The notes beneath the pieces were generated by a model. It did not search any database. It was not told the origin of the DNA and saw only the letters and a program-made list of their open reading frames with translations. From the NCBI GenBank assembly GCA_963781195.1, contig CAWAEZ010000011.1:806001-870000 (forward strand): 64,000 bases of DNA. The letters run 5' to 3'. The stretch is from JAJPKK01 sp963781195. GTDB lineage: Bacteria; Pseudomonadota; Alphaproteobacteria; Rhizobiales; Xanthobacteraceae. A program made the position numbers and the translations under genes. Below, one piece after another: positions 17,008 to 25,200 of the stretch (position 1 is its first letter; the number at the start of each line of letters is the position of its first letter).

Positions 17008-17127
17008 CGGGAACGTCGAGAAACCGTGGAGCCCTCGCTCAGGCCGGGTTTGGTGTGGTCGTCTTGCGCCAACTCCCAGGTGGCCCCATGTCTGCTTGGG
17101 GAGAAGCGTCACCACAGGAGCGTGATC

Positions 17128-17313
17128 ATGAAAACAACGCTGGCAATTCTCGTCATCGGCGCTGCGGCGCTCATGACCACTGGCGCGTACGCATATCAAT
17201 CGAAGGCAAATGGCTATCAAACCTATTCAAACCCCGATCGGGAAACCTATGTGAACCGGTCGTGCTGCTCGTGGAAAACGCTGCATAAGGCGCACAAGCC
17301 GGTCAAGCATTGA
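17128..17313 (+). CDS. Small exported protein, unknown function
   Basis: A 61-residue precursor with a clear signal peptide (MKTTLAILVIGAAALM, cleaved near AYA), leaving a mature peptide of about 38 residues rich in Tyr, Asn, Ser and Lys with one adjacent Cys pair. An AGGAG site lies eight bases before ATG 17128 and a hairpin terminator follows at 17334-17355, so it forms its own unit. It uses fewer GC-rich codons than its neighbours (Asn, Tyr, Lys), consistent with acquired DNA, and lies within the tRNA-bounded segment. Confidence 0.65.
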   Translation: MKTTLAILVIGAAALMTTGAYAYQSKANGYQTYSNPDRETYVNRSCCSWKTLHKAHKPVKH

Positions 17314-17333
17314 GGCCGCGGTATCGCCGACGT

Positions 17334-17355
17334 GCGGGGAGCAGCCCGCTTTTTT
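17334..17355 (+). terminator. Rho-independent terminator after the small exported protein
   Basis: Stem GCGGG/CCCGC with a six-base loop, followed by six T. It begins 20 bp after the stop codon at 17313. Confidence 0.7.
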
Positions 17356-17648
17356 GATCGCCGACTTCGCCGCCGGCCCCCGCACCCAAGGCACAAATCC
17401 CGGCGCTCGCGAGCCGCCGAGGATTAAGGACTTGGCGAGTCACCCGCGCCCGACCTGCGCGCGGGCGGGTAAGGCTTGTTGTCCCCCATGACAGGTCAGA
17501 CGGCGCGCCGCCGAACACACGTCACGCGCCGTCCCGTGGCACTGGGAAGCTTCGTTGTATTTTTCGCACTCGCTAACCTGTTGATATCGCTGAGGCCGTG
17601 AAATAGCGACCTGTGCCGATAAATTGCTTCGGAATCAACTTGGTTAGT
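17356..17648. other. Gene-free stretch before the tRNA fragment
   Basis: About 290 bp with no convincing gene. It becomes AT-richer toward 17555-17645, next to the tRNA 3' remnant, which is where the right end of an integrated element would be expected. Confidence 0.3.
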
Positions 17649-17698
17649 CGGACTTCGACTCCGTTAATCCTGGTTTGAATCCAGGTCCGCCAGCCACT
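17649..17698 (+). repeat. attR-like repeat: degenerate 3' half of a tRNA gene
   Basis: Same 50 bases as the 3' half of tRNA-Gln with five substitutions, including CT-to-TC at the anticodon region and changes in the T arm and acceptor strand. No 5' half capable of pairing (it would need TGGCGGA) is found in the preceding 90 bp, so this is not a functional tRNA. It is best read as the far boundary of an element inserted in tRNA-Gln. Confidence 0.65.
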
Positions 17699-17755
17699 TG
17701 CCATGCGTCTCGATTGCGATCTCTATGGCGCTTTGCGGCAATGAGAGTGATCGTG

Positions 17756-18127
17756 ATGGCGCGCTCCTTCAAAATGCTCGTTGTTTTTCCCGTGGCGTGC
17801 ACCGGCATTCTGTGGGCCGGCGCGAGCTTCGCGGCGTCGGATGCCGTTCCCAAGTACAACACGGCGGTGAGCTGCGAATCCCCCGGGCGGAAATCGATGC
17901 ATATCGGCAACGCCAGCCGCTCGATCGACGCGTGCAAGAAAAGCGAGAACGAGGCACACCAGGACTTACTGAAGACCTGGTCGAAATATCCTCCCACCGA
18001 CCGCAAGAACTGCCACAGCAAGGTCGGCAGCGGGGGCCCTCCGAGCTACATCGAATTGCATTCGTGCCTCGAGACCATGCGACACGCCCGCGACATCCGC
18101 GAGGGGCACCACCAGAAGAAGACGTGA
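17756..18127 (+). CDS. Exported Cys-containing small protein, unknown function
   Basis: A 123-residue precursor with a signal peptide (hydrophobic core LVVFPVACTGILWAGA, cleavage near FAAS). The mature part has four cysteines and many charged residues and ends in a basic HHQKKT tail. ATG 17756 is chosen because a GAGAG-like site lies a few bases before it; ATG 17741 is an alternative. I do not recognise the family. It starts 57 bp after the tRNA remnant, so it is probably resident DNA outside the putative island. Confidence 0.55.
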   Translation: MARSFKMLVVFPVACTGILWAGASFAASDAVPKYNTAVSCESPGRKSMHIGNASRSIDACKKSENEAHQDLLKTWSKYPPTDRKNCHSKVGSGGPPSYIELHSCLETMRHARDIREGHHQKKT

Positions 18128-18458
18128 GCCCGCCGCGCGCCCCGCCCGCGGGACGCGACCCGATCCGCCGCGCTCCCTCGGTTATCGCCGCGGTTTCGCC
18201 CGCCTGCGACGCGTGGGGCACCGGGCGCCTTGAGTCCTCGCAACACGCCGTCATGGCGCCGCCCGGTGCCAACGCCCGCTAACGGCTGGCCGCCATGTTC
18301 ACGGCCGCCGTTTCCGCCGACCTCGGCCACCCAAGTCGCCCTGAGCGGCGAATCGTAAACCTCTTCGACGTATGCTCGATCGGCCTCGCCGCTCCGCCCG
18401 CTTTTGAAGCCGGACCGGATGTCGCGGGCCCGTCAATGCCTGCTTTCCGAGGGTTCCC
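18128..18458. other. Intergenic region, nothing clear
   Basis: About 330 bp of high-GC sequence between the exported small protein and the channel homologue. No gene, terminator or repeat is supported; the promoter of the channel gene should lie near its 3' end. Confidence 0.3.
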
Positions 18459-19487
18459 ATGTTGCGTCGGGTTCGATCGCTGGCGTCGCGTTTCGTGCGG
18501 ATGGGCATGTTCGCCGCGGGGGTCTTGCTGCCGACCGCTTCATGGGCCGCCGATATCGCCACCATCGAGATATCGATGCACCTCGACAACATCTCGGGGT
18601 TTTCGCCCAAGGATAAAACCTACGCGGTGGATGGCACCATCTGGCTGGCCTACGATGCCGAGCTGGCGCAAGTCCTGGAAGCCCGCGACATCAAACCGAT
18701 CGACCTCATTCGATTCCAGAACCTCGTCAATCCGTGGGATTCCACCATCGCGCTGCTCACGCCACGGCCGGCAACACTGGCGAACGGCAAACAGTTTCGC
18801 GGTTACCAGTTCACCGGGATGTTCTATTCCAATGAAATCGACTACCAGCACTTTCCGTTCGGAACGATCTCGCTCTCCGTCGTCGTCGAGCCGCGGATCG
18901 GAGCCGCCGACCTCCTCGACCGCGACATTCGTCTGGCGGTCGCCCCAGACGGCGCGGAGCTCGGGGCTCGCGCCGGATTGAGCGGTTACCATCTCAGCCG
19001 GTGGGCATTCGTCGACGAACCCTACAAGCGCACGACGCGCCTCCTCGGCGGCGCAGCCGCCATCGAGAGCCGCGCCGTCTTCCATCTCCATTACGATGCC
19101 AATACCTACGCGGCAGCGGTCAAATGGGTGCTGCCGCTCGCCGTCGTCATGCTCATCATGCTGCTGACGCCGTCGCTGTCGAGTTCATTCGTCTCCGAGC
19201 GGCTGAGCATTCCAGCGATGATCCTGCTCAGCATCGCGCTGATGCAGCAAAGCTACCGCGAGAACCTGCCCGCCATCCCCTACCTCACGTTCCTCGACAA
19301 GCTCTACGCCTTTTCCTTCGTCGTCACGTTCGCTTTGTTCGTGATCTTCATCTGGGCCGCCAATGCGCTCCGCGCTTCATCTCCGGCCGACAGCGTGGTG
19401 CAGGTCCGCAGGATCAATCGCGTCGACCTGGCGAGCCAGGCGCTCGCGATTGCCGGATACATCGTGATCGTGATGATCAACGCTTAG
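18459..19487 (+). CDS. Pentameric ligand-gated ion channel homologue (prokaryotic Cys-loop-like)
   Basis: A 342-residue protein with the layout of bacterial pLGICs: signal peptide (1-30), an all-beta extracellular domain (about 31-218) and four helices M1 (221-239), M2 (246-264), M3 (282-303), M4 (324-341) in a 3+1 arrangement. Two landmarks support this: YQHFPFG at 129-135, the position of the Cys-loop FPFD motif, without the cysteines, and the Pro226-containing start of M1 with an M2-M3 loop ENLPAIPYLTFLDKLY. Family members (ELIC, GLIC) open to ligands or protons. The ligand and ion selectivity are unknown. The gene stands alone between unrelated genes. Confidence 0.75.
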   Translation: MLRRVRSLASRFVRMGMFAAGVLLPTASWAADIATIEISMHLDNISGFSPKDKTYAVDGTIWLAYDAELAQVLEARDIKPIDLIRFQNLVNPWDSTIALLTPRPATLANGKQFRGYQFTGMFYSNEIDYQHFPFGTISLSVVVEPRIGAADLLDRDIRLAVAPDGAELGARAGLSGYHLSRWAFVDEPYKRTTRLLGGAAAIESRAVFHLHYDANTYAAAVKWVLPLAVVMLIMLLTPSLSSSFVSERLSIPAMILLSIALMQQSYRENLPAIPYLTFLDKLYAFSFVVTFALFVIFIWAANALRASSPADSVVQVRRINRVDLASQALAIAGYIVIVMINA

Positions 19488-19550
19488 CGAGCCGATCTCT
19501 GCCGGGCGCGGATTGAGGACCATAATCGGGGCCCGGCTCACCGTACCCGG

Positions 19551-19725
19551 CCGGCTCACACCTAATCGCGCCGAACCGCGGTCCGCGTCCGCATTTCGGA
19601 CACAATCAAGCCCTTTCTGAAGCAGGAAACCAGTGGAATCCGCGTTGCGCGAAGCACGAGCCTGGGACAGGGATCATGACGTCTCCGGCTGCGGTCGATC
19701 AATCCGCGCTCCCGTCCGCCGTCGG
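19551..19725 (+). repeat. Leader-duplication copy 1 (matches 25003-25200)
   Basis: This stretch is similar to the leader and first codons of the lytic transglycosylase gene at 25137. Shared blocks include CGGCTCA..CCTAATC, TTCGGACACAAT and GAATCCGCGTTGCGCGAAGC followed by AGCCTGGG-like sequence, then an ATG in the same relative place. It therefore looks like a duplicated promoter/leader plus the start of the coding sequence. Confidence 0.7.
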
Positions 19726-19813
19726 TCGCGTCGAGGCCCGGCTGGGCGCCCTATCAGCAAAACCCGGTTGTCCGTGCCCGGTTGCGGCAGCGGTAGGAAA
19801 TCTGGGCCGGTGA
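19676..19813 (+). pseudogene. Short 45-codon frame derived from the lytic transglycosylase start
   Basis: An ATG at 19676, in the position equivalent to the transglycosylase start codon, opens a 45-codon frame that ends with TGA at 19811-19813, eight bases before the start of the next gene. Its first 15 codons are related at the DNA level to those of the transglycosylase gene at 25137; after that similarity fades. It may be a decayed 5' fragment of a duplicated gene, or a small leader peptide translated ahead of the haem-protein gene. No signal peptide or domain is visible. Confidence 0.4.
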
Positions 19814-19820
19814 GGTGTGT

Positions 19821-20471
19821 ATGATGTGGAGGATCGCATTGGCTATTGCGGCGGCGATCATGGTTCAGCCCGCCGTCGCGCAGACCCCGCAATGCCGCCT
19901 CTTCAAAGTTCAGCCGAGCACCCTCAACATCAGCAAGGAGCCGCGCGGCGACGCGGCCTACGTCAACGTGCTCGACGGCGCGGATATCGTCTGCGTGACG
20001 CGGCAGGAAAAAGTCGGCGACCGCGACTGGGCCTTCGTCGACCACAAGCTGGTGAAACCCGATCAGCGCAAGCCGATCGAAGGATGGGCGAACCTGCGGT
20101 TGCTGAAACCGCTCTCGGACGCCGAGGCGGCCGCCTTTCGCGGCGCGCCCGCGGCCGCGCCGACCGCGGCGGCTGCGGCCGAGGAGGTCATTCGGTTCGA
20201 TGTGCCGTTGACGACCGGCCCTTTCCCGGTCAACGGCAGCTCGCTCGAGCAACTCGTGCAAGGCATCCCGGTATTCCCTCCGATCGAGGGCCTCGACGAC
20301 AGCGTGTGGAAGAAACACTGCAATGCCTGCCACATGTGGGATCGCAGGACGCTGTGCGAGCAAGGGGCGACCTACGTCAAGGATCCGAAGAGCGTGCTGC
20401 GCAAATCCCATCCCTATGGCGGCGCAGAGAAGGTCGCGATGATGCAGTGGGCGAAGACCGGATGCCAATGA
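19821..20471 (+). CDS. Exported mono-haem cytochrome c-like protein with SH3-type N-domain
   Basis: A 216-residue precursor with a signal peptide (cleaved near AVAQT). The mature protein has an N-terminal beta-rich part resembling a bacterial SH3 domain (about 27-95), an Ala-rich linker (about 110-125), and a C-terminal domain containing one haem c motif CNACH within WKKHCNACHMW, with additional cysteines and Met residues near the C-terminus that could complete the site. It should be a periplasmic electron carrier or haem-binding sensor. ATG 19821 follows a GGTGAGG site; ATG 19824 is nearly equivalent. The next gene begins at or just beyond its stop codon (ATG 20468 overlaps the TGA), so they are probably an operon. 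Confidence 0.72.
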   Translation: MMWRIALAIAAAIMVQPAVAQTPQCRLFKVQPSTLNISKEPRGDAAYVNVLDGADIVCVTRQEKVGDRDWAFVDHKLVKPDQRKPIEGWANLRLLKPLSDAEAAAFRGAPAAAPTAAAAAEEVIRFDVPLTTGPFPVNGSSLEQLVQGIPVFPPIEGLDDSVWKKHCNACHMWDRRTLCEQGATYVKDPKSVLRKSHPYGGAEKVAMMQWAKTGCQ

Positions 20472-20482
20472 GGATGTTGCCG

Positions 20483-21520
20483 ATGCGAAAGTTCCTGACC
20501 CGCGCGATCGTGGTGCTCGCGCTCACCGCGGCATGCGCCGGCGGCGCCCGTGCCCAGGAATGGTTGCTCAATTCCGGGGCCTCCCACTTCTACATGCAGA
20601 CCGTGAAGGCGAATTCGATCTTCGAGGTGCACCAGTTCACCGGCCTCGACGGCAGCATCACCAGCAGCGGCGACGCCACCGTCAAGATCGACCTGACCTC
20701 GGTCGCTTCGGGCATCGATGTGCGCGACGTCCGCATGCGTTTCCTGCTGTTCGAAACCTACAAGTTCCCGAGCGCGGAAGTGACCGCGAAGCTCGACATG
20801 GCCCCGCTCCAGGCCCTGCTGACGACGACCCGGATCACCTATCCGCTCAAGTTCAAGCTGTCGCTGCACGGGCTCTCCCAGGAGATCGAAGCACCGGTCA
20901 ACGTCACCCGCATCAGCGACAAATCCATATCGGTGGCTTCCGCAAAGCCGATCGTGATCACGGCCGACGCCTTTGGCTTCGGCCCCGGGATCGCGAAGCT
21001 GTCGGAGGCGGTCGGCGGGACGGTCATCGCCACCGGCGCAACCATCACTTTCGATCTCGTCTTCGAGACCGGCGACAAGCTGCCGGGGCTCCAGGCGGCG
21101 CGCGAAGAAGCCGAGAAGCGCAAGACCGAAGCCGAGACCAGCAATATCTCGGCCGAAGCCTGTGAGACCCGGTTCAGCGTGATCTCGACCGCCGGCGCCA
21201 TCTACTTCAAAACCGCGAGTGCCGAACTCGACAAGGCGAGCGAGCCGATCCTGCAAAGCGTGGCCGAGATCGCCAACCGGTGTCCCGGGGTCAAGATCGC
21301 GGTCGCCGGCCACACCGATTCGGTCGGAGGAAAAGACGCCAACAGGCAGCTGTCCGAGCAGCGCGCGCGCTCCGTCGTCGCCTTCCTGTCGCAACGCGGC
21401 GTTGCCGCCGCACGGGTGGAAGCGACCGGTTATGGCGACACCCGGCCGATCGTTGCCAACGATACCGAGGCCAATCGCGCCAAGAACCGCCGCATCGAGT
21501 TCCGCGTGCTGTCGCATTAG
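20483..21520 (+). CDS. Exported YceI-like/OmpA C-terminal domain fusion protein
   Basis: A 345-residue envelope protein. After a signal peptide (cleaved near ARAQE) comes a YceI-like lipocalin fold (about 30-195), beginning WLLNSGASHFYMQTVKA. A charged linker then leads to a C-terminal OmpA-type peptidoglycan-binding domain (about 230-345), with the features IYFKTASAEL, AGHTDSVGG and NRRIEF. YceI proteins bind isoprenoid-like lipids; the OmpA domain would tether the protein to the cell wall. ATG 20483 has an AGGA site eight bases upstream; ATG 20468 overlaps the preceding stop codon (ATGA) and is also possible. It is co-directional with the haem protein and with the superoxide dismutase 34 bp downstream. 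Confidence 0.82.
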   Translation: MRKFLTRAIVVLALTAACAGGARAQEWLLNSGASHFYMQTVKANSIFEVHQFTGLDGSITSSGDATVKIDLTSVASGIDVRDVRMRFLLFETYKFPSAEVTAKLDMAPLQALLTTTRITYPLKFKLSLHGLSQEIEAPVNVTRISDKSISVASAKPIVITADAFGFGPGIAKLSEAVGGTVIATGATITFDLVFETGDKLPGLQAAREEAEKRKTEAETSNISAEACETRFSVISTAGAIYFKTASAELDKASEPILQSVAEIANRCPGVKIAVAGHTDSVGGKDANRQLSEQRARSVVAFLSQRGVAAARVEATGYGDTRPIVANDTEANRAKNRRIEFRVLSH

Positions 21521-21554
21521 CATCGCCGCGCGAGCGTCACCCCAGGAGGCCGCA

Positions 21555-22280
21555 GTGCCGAACCTCTGTCGCCGTTCATTTCTTGCGGGCGGGACCGCAG
21601 CGTCGGCCGCCCTGGTGGTGCCCCGGATCGGTCGGGCGCAGGCGCCGGCGTCCGGCCCGTTCAGTCTGCCCCCGCTGACCTACCCGGCGAGTGCCCTCGA
21701 GCCGCACATCGATGCGCGGACCATGGAGCTTCACCACGACAGGCATCACGGCGCTGCGGTCGCCGCCCTCAATGCTGCGCTCAAGGAGCACGGGCAGGTC
21801 GCGCAGATGCGCCTCGAGCAGATGCTGTTCCGGCTCGACGAATTGCCCGAGGACATCAGGACCACGGTCCGCAACAACGGCGGCAGCCACGCCAATCACA
21901 GCATGTTCTGGCAAATCATGAGCAAGGATCGCAGCGAGCCCGACAGCGACTTGAAGTCCGCGATCGACCGCGATTTCGGCGGCCTCGCAAAGCTTCAAGA
22001 GCGCTTCAACGCGGCGGGCGCGGCCGTGTTCGGCTCGGGCTGGGTGTTCCTAACGGCCGACGGCGACGGCCGCCTCGCCCTCGCGCCGAAGCCCAACCAG
22101 GACACGCCCTTGATCGAGGGCCGACGCGCCATTCTCGGCAACGATGTCTGGGAGCACGCCTACTATCTCAACTACCAGAACCGCCGCGCCGACTACCTCA
22201 AGGCGTGGTGGAACGTCGTCGATTGGAAGACGGTGAGCGAGCGCTACGCGGCCGCCAAATTGGGAACGCTCGGGATTTGA
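21555..22280 (+). CDS. Tat-exported Fe/Mn superoxide dismutase
   Basis: A 241-residue Fe/Mn superoxide dismutase that converts superoxide to hydrogen peroxide and oxygen. It starts at GTG 21555, five bases after a perfect AGGAGG, and has a twin-arginine signal (CRRSFLAGG, cleaved near RAQAP), so it is exported folded with its metal. Metal ligands are all in place: His in MELHHDRHH, His in GGSHANHSMFW, and Asp/His in DVWEHAYY. The FGSGW segment is also conserved. A periplasmic Fe/Mn enzyme is less usual than the cytosolic form, and its place after the haem and YceI-OmpA genes suggests a periplasmic oxidative-stress unit. Confidence 0.92.
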   Translation: MPNLCRRSFLAGGTAASAALVVPRIGRAQAPASGPFSLPPLTYPASALEPHIDARTMELHHDRHHGAAVAALNAALKEHGQVAQMRLEQMLFRLDELPEDIRTTVRNNGGSHANHSMFWQIMSKDRSEPDSDLKSAIDRDFGGLAKLQERFNAAGAAVFGSGWVFLTADGDGRLALAPKPNQDTPLIEGRRAILGNDVWEHAYYLNYQNRRADYLKAWWNVVDWKTVSERYAAAKLGTLGI

Positions 22281-22336
22281 AGACCCTCGGGATTTAAAGA
22301 CCGGAGCATCCGCTCCGTTCGCCGGTCGGGCGCGGC

Positions 22337-24754
22337 TCAGAGCGGCCGGGCGACCCGGAACCCGATCTTGTTGGACCGGTAGCCCGGATAAAAACCGATA
22401 CGCGCCGCAGCGCGCAGGTGCTCGGGACCGTCATACCAGGAGCCGCCGCGCAGCGCGCGACGGCTGCAGGCGCCCGCCGTCCACGCAGTCCCATCGGCGG
22501 ACGCGTCCTGATAGGTGTCGCGCCAGCAGTCCGTCACCCACTCGTTGACGTTGCCGTGAACCTGATGGAGTCCGAAGGCGTTCTCGGCGAAGGCATCGAC
22601 GGGCAAAGCCCGCTGGCGGAACTCGCCTTTGTTTTCGCCGCCATAGGCGACCGTGCCGTCGTAATTGGCTTGCCGCGTCGAGATCGACCCGCCCCACCAA
22701 AAGGGGGTGGTCGCCCCGGCGCGCGTCACATATTCGCGCTCGGCTTCGGAAAGCAGCCGGTACGGCTTGCCAGTCGCCTTCGAGAGCCAGGTCAGATAGG
22801 CCTGGGCGTCCTCCCACGACACATTGACGACCGGGTAGCGGCCCCGCGGGCGGCCCTCGTCGCCCGGCCGGTAGCCGTTGCAGCCGCCGGCGGCGACGCA
22901 GGCGTCCCACTCCTCGAAGGTCACGGCAGTCCTGGCCACCGCAAAGGGACGCCCGAACGTCACCCGGCTCTCCGGGCCTTCATTGGCGCCGCGGCCCGCC
23001 TCGGTCGCGGGCGATCCCATGGTGAAACTGCCGGCCGGGACCACCACCATTTCCGGGCAATGGGCGCACTCCGTGAAGCTGTCGCGGGGCTTGAGGGCCC
23101 CCTCCTCCGCGGCACTCAACGGCACGGCCGGCCGCGTCGTCGCCGGAACTCCGACCCCGGGCGTTGCGACCGGCGGGGCCGGTGGCGGTGGCGGCGAGGC
23201 AACCAGTGGCACCGGCGGCACAACGGCCGCCGGCATTGCGGCGCTCGATGCTTTGGCCGTCTGAGCCGGCGGGACGACGACTGCGACTTGCGTGCTTGCG
23301 AGTTCGCCCAGACGTGCCCGCGCCATCGGGCCATAGATGGTGTCGCCGAATTGGCCGAGGAACGATTCCAAAGCGGCCGGATCCTTCGTCTCGCGCACCC
23401 GCGCCCAGGACTGCGCCGCCTCATAGACCGAAGGCGGACGCCGGGTCTCCGGCTTGGCAACGGCCGCTGGAGTGGCCGGCGGCCTTGGCGCACCGGGCTC
23501 CGGACTGGTTGCGGCCACGGGCCCCGTGGGTTTCGGCAGAACGGGCGGCGAAGCCACCGCCACCTGCGTCCGCTTGAGTTCTTCCAGCCTCGCCCGCGCA
23601 GCGGCGCCGGAGGGGGTGTCGCCGTACTGCCGAACGAACGTCTCGATCACCGCGACGTTCGCCATATCCTTGATGGCGAGCCAGGCGCGCCCGGCTTCGT
23701 TTGTGGCGCTTGCATTCTTGGCGTCGGCCGAGGCGGCGGGCGACGCCGGGCGCTGCACGGAAGGAGGCGCCGTCGCCACCTGCATCTTCCTGAGTTCGTC
23801 GAGCCGCGCCCGCGCCATGCTGGCATATACGGTGTCGCCGAATTGACCGATGAAGGCTTCGAGGACGGCGACGCTCGTCGTGTCCTTGGTCGCCCCCCAG
23901 GCCATGGAGGCTTCGTTCGTCGTCGCCGGCGCATTCACGGCGACGATCGGCGCCGCCGCGGCGCGCGGCACCAGATAGAAGTCCCCGGACAATTCGTGAT
24001 AGAAGGCCGGCCGCTGCTCGTGCCGGACGGTGGCGGCGAGCGCCTCGACATTGCCGCGCAGGCGCTTGGCGAGATCGGTGATTTCGAGTCCCGGCTCCTT
24101 GAGCAGCGGCAGCAGCAAGCGGGTGTAGACCGAGTTCGGGCTGGGATCGTCAGGCGAGAGCGAATCCAGCGCTTCCTGCCCGGCTCCCGCCGACATCATG
24201 ATCAAGGTTCCCTTGGGGGGCTCTTCCGGCTTTAGCCCACGCGGCGAACCGATGCCGCGCTTGCCGCCCTGGCCCGCGTAGGGACTGTCGCGGCAGGCAT
24301 CGACGATGAAGATCGAGACCGACGGCTTTTGGTCCTTCAGGCGCTCCATCAGGGCCTGGAGCGGAAACGCCGAGTTCTTCAGCACCTCTTCGCCGTCGAT
24401 CGCCTGCGGAACGTCGCGGACCAACAGGTAATTGGAACCGTTTATTTCGAAGCCGTGGCCCGAATAGAACAGCGCCGTCACATCACCCGGCTTGACGGTG
24501 TCGAGGAACCGCTGCCACGCCCGCAGGAAGTCGAGCCTCCGGACGTCCTCCGCCAGGATGACCTCGAAGCCGTCCTCCTTGAGGGAGGCGGCCACGGCGC
24601 GGGCATCATTCCCGGCCTTCACGAGCTGCTGGTAGGGCTTGAGATTGTCGTAGAGATTGTTGCCGATGACGAGCGCGACCCGCTTCGCTTCGGCGACCGT
24701 CGGCGCCGCCAAAGCCACGAAGACTGCAAAGATGAGAAGCGCGGCTCGGCACAT
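22337..24754 (-). CDS. Exported caspase-like (C14) peptidase fused to a formylglycine-generating-enzyme-like domain
   Basis: An 805-residue protein with a signal peptide (cleaved near AEAKR). The N-terminal domain (24-260) is a caspase-fold peptidase (metacaspase/orthocaspase type) with the catalytic dyad His100 (YSGHG) and Cys154 (VDACRDSP). The middle (about 285-500) holds three related segments of the form AW..K/R..VAVLEAF..QFGDT..A..RARL.EL, separated by Pro/Ala-rich spacers. The C-terminus (about 570-805) is an FGE-sulfatase/SUMF1-like domain (VVVPAGSFTMGSP...RGGSWYD...GFR), often a ligand- or peptide-binding module in bacteria rather than an active oxidase. Probably a periplasmic regulated protease. 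The gene converges on the superoxide dismutase. Confidence 0.85.
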   Translation of the reverse strand: MCRAALLIFAVFVALAAPTVAEAKRVALVIGNNLYDNLKPYQQLVKAGNDARAVAASLKEDGFEVILAEDVRRLDFLRAWQRFLDTVKPGDVTALFYSGHGFEINGSNYLLVRDVPQAIDGEEVLKNSAFPLQALMERLKDQKPSVSIFIVDACRDSPYAGQGGKRGIGSPRGLKPEEPPKGTLIMMSAGAGQEALDSLSPDDPSPNSVYTRLLLPLLKEPGLEITDLAKRLRGNVEALAATVRHEQRPAFYHELSGDFYLVPRAAAAPIVAVNAPATTNEASMAWGATKDTTSVAVLEAFIGQFGDTVYASMARARLDELRKMQVATAPPSVQRPASPAASADAKNASATNEAGRAWLAIKDMANVAVIETFVRQYGDTPSGAAARARLEELKRTQVAVASPPVLPKPTGPVAATSPEPGAPRPPATPAAVAKPETRRPPSVYEAAQSWARVRETKDPAALESFLGQFGDTIYGPMARARLGELASTQVAVVVPPAQTAKASSAAMPAAVVPPVPLVASPPPPPAPPVATPGVGVPATTRPAVPLSAAEEGALKPRDSFTECAHCPEMVVVPAGSFTMGSPATEAGRGANEGPESRVTFGRPFAVARTAVTFEEWDACVAAGGCNGYRPGDEGRPRGRYPVVNVSWEDAQAYLTWLSKATGKPYRLLSEAEREYVTRAGATTPFWWGGSISTRQANYDGTVAYGGENKGEFRQRALPVDAFAENAFGLHQVHGNVNEWVTDCWRDTYQDASADGTAWTAGACSRRALRGGSWYDGPEHLRAAARIGFYPGYRSNKIGFRVARPL

Positions 24755-25136
24755 GCTGATGACCTACGACGTGCTTATCCAAGCCGACCGAGCCGGTCAA
24801 TCGCGCCGACATCTCGGATCAGGAATCGCCTTTCAACCGCGGTAAAATCGAACCCGCGGCGGCCGCGATTCAAGCCTGGCTACGGTTCCGACTGACCTCG
24901 CGCCGGCGGAACCGGAACTTACTGGCGACGTATCGGCCCCTCGTGGTGCGGTTCCCGCGTTCATCTCCCGCGTCCGCGCCCCGCATCACCGCACATCTCA
25001 GGCGGCTCATGCCTAATCCACCGCAACTCCCGCCTGCGTCCCCACTTCGGACACAATGAAGCTCATTCTCTGTCGTGGGGGACCCAGTCGAATCCGCGTT
25101 GCGCGAAGCGCAAGCCTGGGGACAGAGGGGGAATTC
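24755..25136. other. Divergent promoter region with duplicated leader
   Basis: About 380 bp separating the divergent caspase-FGE and lytic transglycosylase genes. Its right part (25003-25136) is the second copy of the leader repeated at 19551-19675. No gene is supported. Confidence 0.5.
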
Positions 25137-25200
25137 ATGACATCATCGACGTCTGCCGGCTGTGGTCGAGCTCAGTCCAAGCTCCCCTCTGCCTTGGATC
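25003..25200 (+). repeat. Leader-duplication copy 2, at the transglycosylase start
   Basis: The region from CGGCTCATGCCTAATC (25003) through the first ~20 codons of the transglycosylase gene. Blocks shared with 19551-19725 are CTTCGGACACAAT, GAATCCGCGTTGCGCGAAGC and AGCCTGGGGACAG, plus the coding start ATGAC. Conservation of non-coding sequence at two loci suggests a shared promoter or operator, or a recent partial gene duplication. Confidence 0.7.

Noticed and set aside
17649..17698. A second functional tRNA gene (Arg anticodon TCG)
   Set aside because: Only a 3' half exists; no 5' strand can complete the acceptor stem within 90 bp.
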